Origin: Prevotella sp.
Lineage (GTDB): Bacteria > Bacteroidota > Bacteroidia > Bacteroidales > Bacteroidaceae
Assembly: GCA_016291915.1 (NCBI GenBank)
Contig: JAEEZP010000017.1
Span: forward strand, 1 to 6,244
Direction: 5' to 3'
DNA: 6,244 nt
Positions 4,484 through 6,244 of this stretch are shown piece by piece. The notes below the pieces were generated by a model, which was given only the letters and a program-made list of their open reading frames with translations, searched no databases and was not told the DNA's origin. The position numbers were made by a program, and so were the translations under genes. Position 1 is the stretch's first letter. Each line of letters begins with the position of its first letter.

Positions 4484-6244
4484 ATGATGAAGAGAACTCT
4501 ATTGTCAACGATCCTGTTGTGTGCCTGCATGAGTCTGATGGCGCAGAAACCCTTTGGCTCAGGAACAATCAAGATCACAAAAGTGGCACGGAATGCTATC
4601 CGTGTTCAGTACACAACAGACAAGGCGAAGGCCAGCGAACTGCCAGACTGGCTCTACGTGAAGCACGACGAAGTGAAAAAACAGGACATTTATTATAAGG
4701 TAGATGCCCGGCGACAGACGTTGACCGTCAGTGACAAACATGGAATCACCGTGTTCAAGGCAACAAAGCACCAGTTCACAGACGGTCAGGCAACGCTCGC
4801 TTTCGACTCACCGAAGGATGAGTTCCTCTTCGGTCTCGGGCAGTTTCAGGACGGTTACAGCAACGTGCGCGGACTCTCACGACGGCTGACACAGGTGAAC
4901 ACCCAGATCTCGATGCCCATGCTGCTGTCGAGCAAAGGCTATGGCATATTATGGAACAACTACGGCATGACGGAGTATAATTCATGCGGAAAAAGCTTGA
5001 CATTAAATAGAAAAGAGGAAGGTGGAAAGAGAAATGGATTAGCGGCAGGAAAAGAGGTGGTTGACGTAACCTCTACGACGGGCAATCAGAAAGAGGTGCG
5101 TGAGCAGATTCTCTTCGAGGCGACGCTCGACATCACTGAGGCCGGCAACTATGCGCTGCTGCTTGACGTGGGGCAGAAGATGGCGCGCAGACACAACCTC
5201 TCGATCGACGGGGTGCCCGTGATTGAGATACAGAATATTTGGCTGCCACCGACGGCCGCAAAGATCGTGCACCTCGATAAAGGACGTCACACACTGACGG
5301 CAGAACTGACAAAGAATGATCACCCAACGGTCTTTTACGATCTCGTGAAGGATGAGACCGTATTCCACTCACCTGTAGCTACAGCCGTTGACTATACCGT
5401 GTTTGTTGGCACTCCCGACGAGATTATCGCCACCTACAGAGAACTGACAGGACCGTGCCCAGAGATGCCAAAATGGGCACTGGGATATATCCACTGCCGC
5501 GAGCGTTTCCATTCCTCGCAGGAGATTCTGCAGACTGCCAACCAGTTCAAGGAGGAAGGAATGCCCTTAAGCATGATTGTACAAGACTGGCAATGGTGGG
5601 GCAAACACGGTTGGAACGCCATGCAGTTTGACGAGGACCATTATCCCGCCCCCATAGCGCTGACGGACAGTCTGCACAAGATGGATATCAAACTGATGCT
5701 CAGTGTGTGGTCGAAGATTGATAAGAATTCAGCATTGGGCAAACAGATGGAGCACAACGGATATTATATTCCCGGCACCGACTGGATAGATTTTTTCAAC
5801 CCTGATGCTGCAGGATTCTATTGGAAAAATTTTAACAAACGACTGGTGTCCACAGGTGTCGATGCCTGGTGGTTGGATGCTACCGAGCCGGAGAACGATG
5901 ACCTCGCTGGCAGAAGAGTAAACAACGGTCTGTGGAGTGGTGAACAGGTGAGAAACGTTTATCCGCTGCTCGTGAACAAAACGGTGTATGAAGGACTGGT
6001 GGCTGCCGGTAAGGAACCGATGATTCTCACCCGTTGCGGTTTCCCCGGCATCCAGCGCTATGGCTCTGCCATGTGGAGTGGCGACGTTGGCAACGACTGG
6101 GATACCTTCCGTCGCCAGATCGTAGCAGGCCTGGGTATGCAGGCTGCCGGCATCCCCTGGTGGACGTACGATGCAGGGGGATTCTTTCGCCCCAACGACC
6201 AATATACCAATCCCGACTATATCGAAAGGATGCTGCGCTGGATA
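4484..6244 (+). CDS. GH31 glycoside hydrolase with PA14-like insert (3' end outside window)
   Basis: An exported alpha-glycosidase, 587 codons to the window edge with no stop. Residues 1-20 are a signal peptide (cut LMA-Q); C15 in LCAC could alternatively be a lipobox cysteine. The N-terminal beta-sandwich contains FLFGLGQFQDGY and GILWNNYGMTEYN. A Lys/Gly-rich linker (about 170-192) leads to a PA14-like insert (about 194-300; LSIDGVPV, later LDKGRHTLTAEL), after which the sandwich resumes at VDYTVFVG (302). The (beta/alpha)8 barrel starts near WALGYIHCRERF (331) with IVQDWQWWG around D368. The GH31 nucleophile is D465 (WWLDATEPE) and the acid/base D534 (MWSGDVGNDW), followed by GIPWWTYDAGGFF. 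GH31 enzymes release alpha-glucose or alpha-xylose from glycan ends; DATEPE and a PA14 insert recall alpha-xylosidases acting on xyloglucan, but substrate is inferred. The start is the first of two ATGs; 4487 is possible. The C-terminal beta domains are missing because of the window edge. Confidence 0.93.
   Translation, partial: MMKRTLLSTILLCACMSLMAQKPFGSGTIKITKVARNAIRVQYTTDKAKASELPDWLYVKHDEVKKQDIYYKVDARRQTLTVSDKHGITVFKATKHQFTDGQATLAFDSPKDEFLFGLGQFQDGYSNVRGLSRRLTQVNTQISMPMLLSSKGYGILWNNYGMTEYNSCGKSLTLNRKEEGGKRNGLAAGKEVVDVTSTTGNQKEVREQILFEATLDITEAGNYALLLDVGQKMARRHNLSIDGVPVIEIQNIWLPPTAAKIVHLDKGRHTLTAELTKNDHPTVFYDLVKDETVFHSPVATAVDYTVFVGTPDEIIATYRELTGPCPEMPKWALGYIHCRERFHSSQEILQTANQFKEEGMPLSMIVQDWQWWGKHGWNAMQFDEDHYPAPIALTDSLHKMDIKLMLSVWSKIDKNSALGKQMEHNGYYIPGTDWIDFFNPDAAGFYWKNFNKRLVSTGVDAWWLDATEPENDDLAGRRVNNGLWSGEQVRNVYPLLVNKTVYEGLVAAGKEPMILTRCGFPGIQRYGSAMWSGDVGNDWDTFRRQIVAGLGMQAAGIPWWTYDAGGFFRPNDQYTNPDYIERMLRWI

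Noticed and set aside
5729..6202. 157-codon minus-strand frame
   Set aside because: It lies opposite the GH31 barrel containing both catalytic aspartates; it has no promoter or recognisable motif.

Overview
The window looks like a chromosomal piece of a Bacteroidales genome, most likely Prevotella or a close relative. Genes are preceded by the Bacteroidetes -7 promoter box TAnnTTTG (five candidates, two with a well-spaced -33 TTG/TTTG element), and I see no Shine-Dalgarno sequences. The exported proteins end their signal peptides in A-Q (VQA-Q, VNA-Q, LMA-Q), and the protein families are typical of gut or rumen Bacteroidales. The genus is inference only.

Layout, left to right. (1) 1-495, minus strand: a possible start of an unidentified gene running off the left edge, then a 142-143 aa protein resembling nucleoside 2-deoxyribosyltransferases. 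(2) 496-601: a short divergent intergenic region with a -7 box facing each way. (3) 602-1096, plus strand: a periplasmic TlpA/ResA-like thioredoxin-fold protein with a CINC active site. (4) 1097-1210: a convergent gene junction holding six tandem GTTTARR heptamers, a hairpin terminator and a perfect 8-bp palindrome. (5) 1211-3613, minus strand: an 800 aa exported S9-family serine peptidase (beta-propeller plus alpha/beta-hydrolase) with a near-consensus promoter of its own. (6) 3614-3911: an in-frame 73-codon reading frame upstream of the peptidase start, with a second promoter and a terminator-like hairpin in its leader. I read this as the remnant of another gene's 5' end. (7) 3912-4483: AT-rich sequence without a convincing gene, containing alternating inverted copies of an AATCACT/AAATCACC repeat, including a perfect 24-bp inverted pair. 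(8) 4484-6244, plus strand: the first 587 codons of a GH31 glycoside hydrolase (alpha-xylosidase/alpha-glucosidase type) with a PA14-like insert, cut by the right edge.

There is no clear operon. The thioredoxin-like protein, the peptidase and the GH31 enzyme are all exported, which fits a cell degrading peptides and plant or storage glycans, but each has its own promoter and a shared pathway is not shown. I do not see a demonstrable new biological system. The parts least explained by ordinary annotation are the remnant leader/ORF upstream of the peptidase and the inverted-repeat region beside it.
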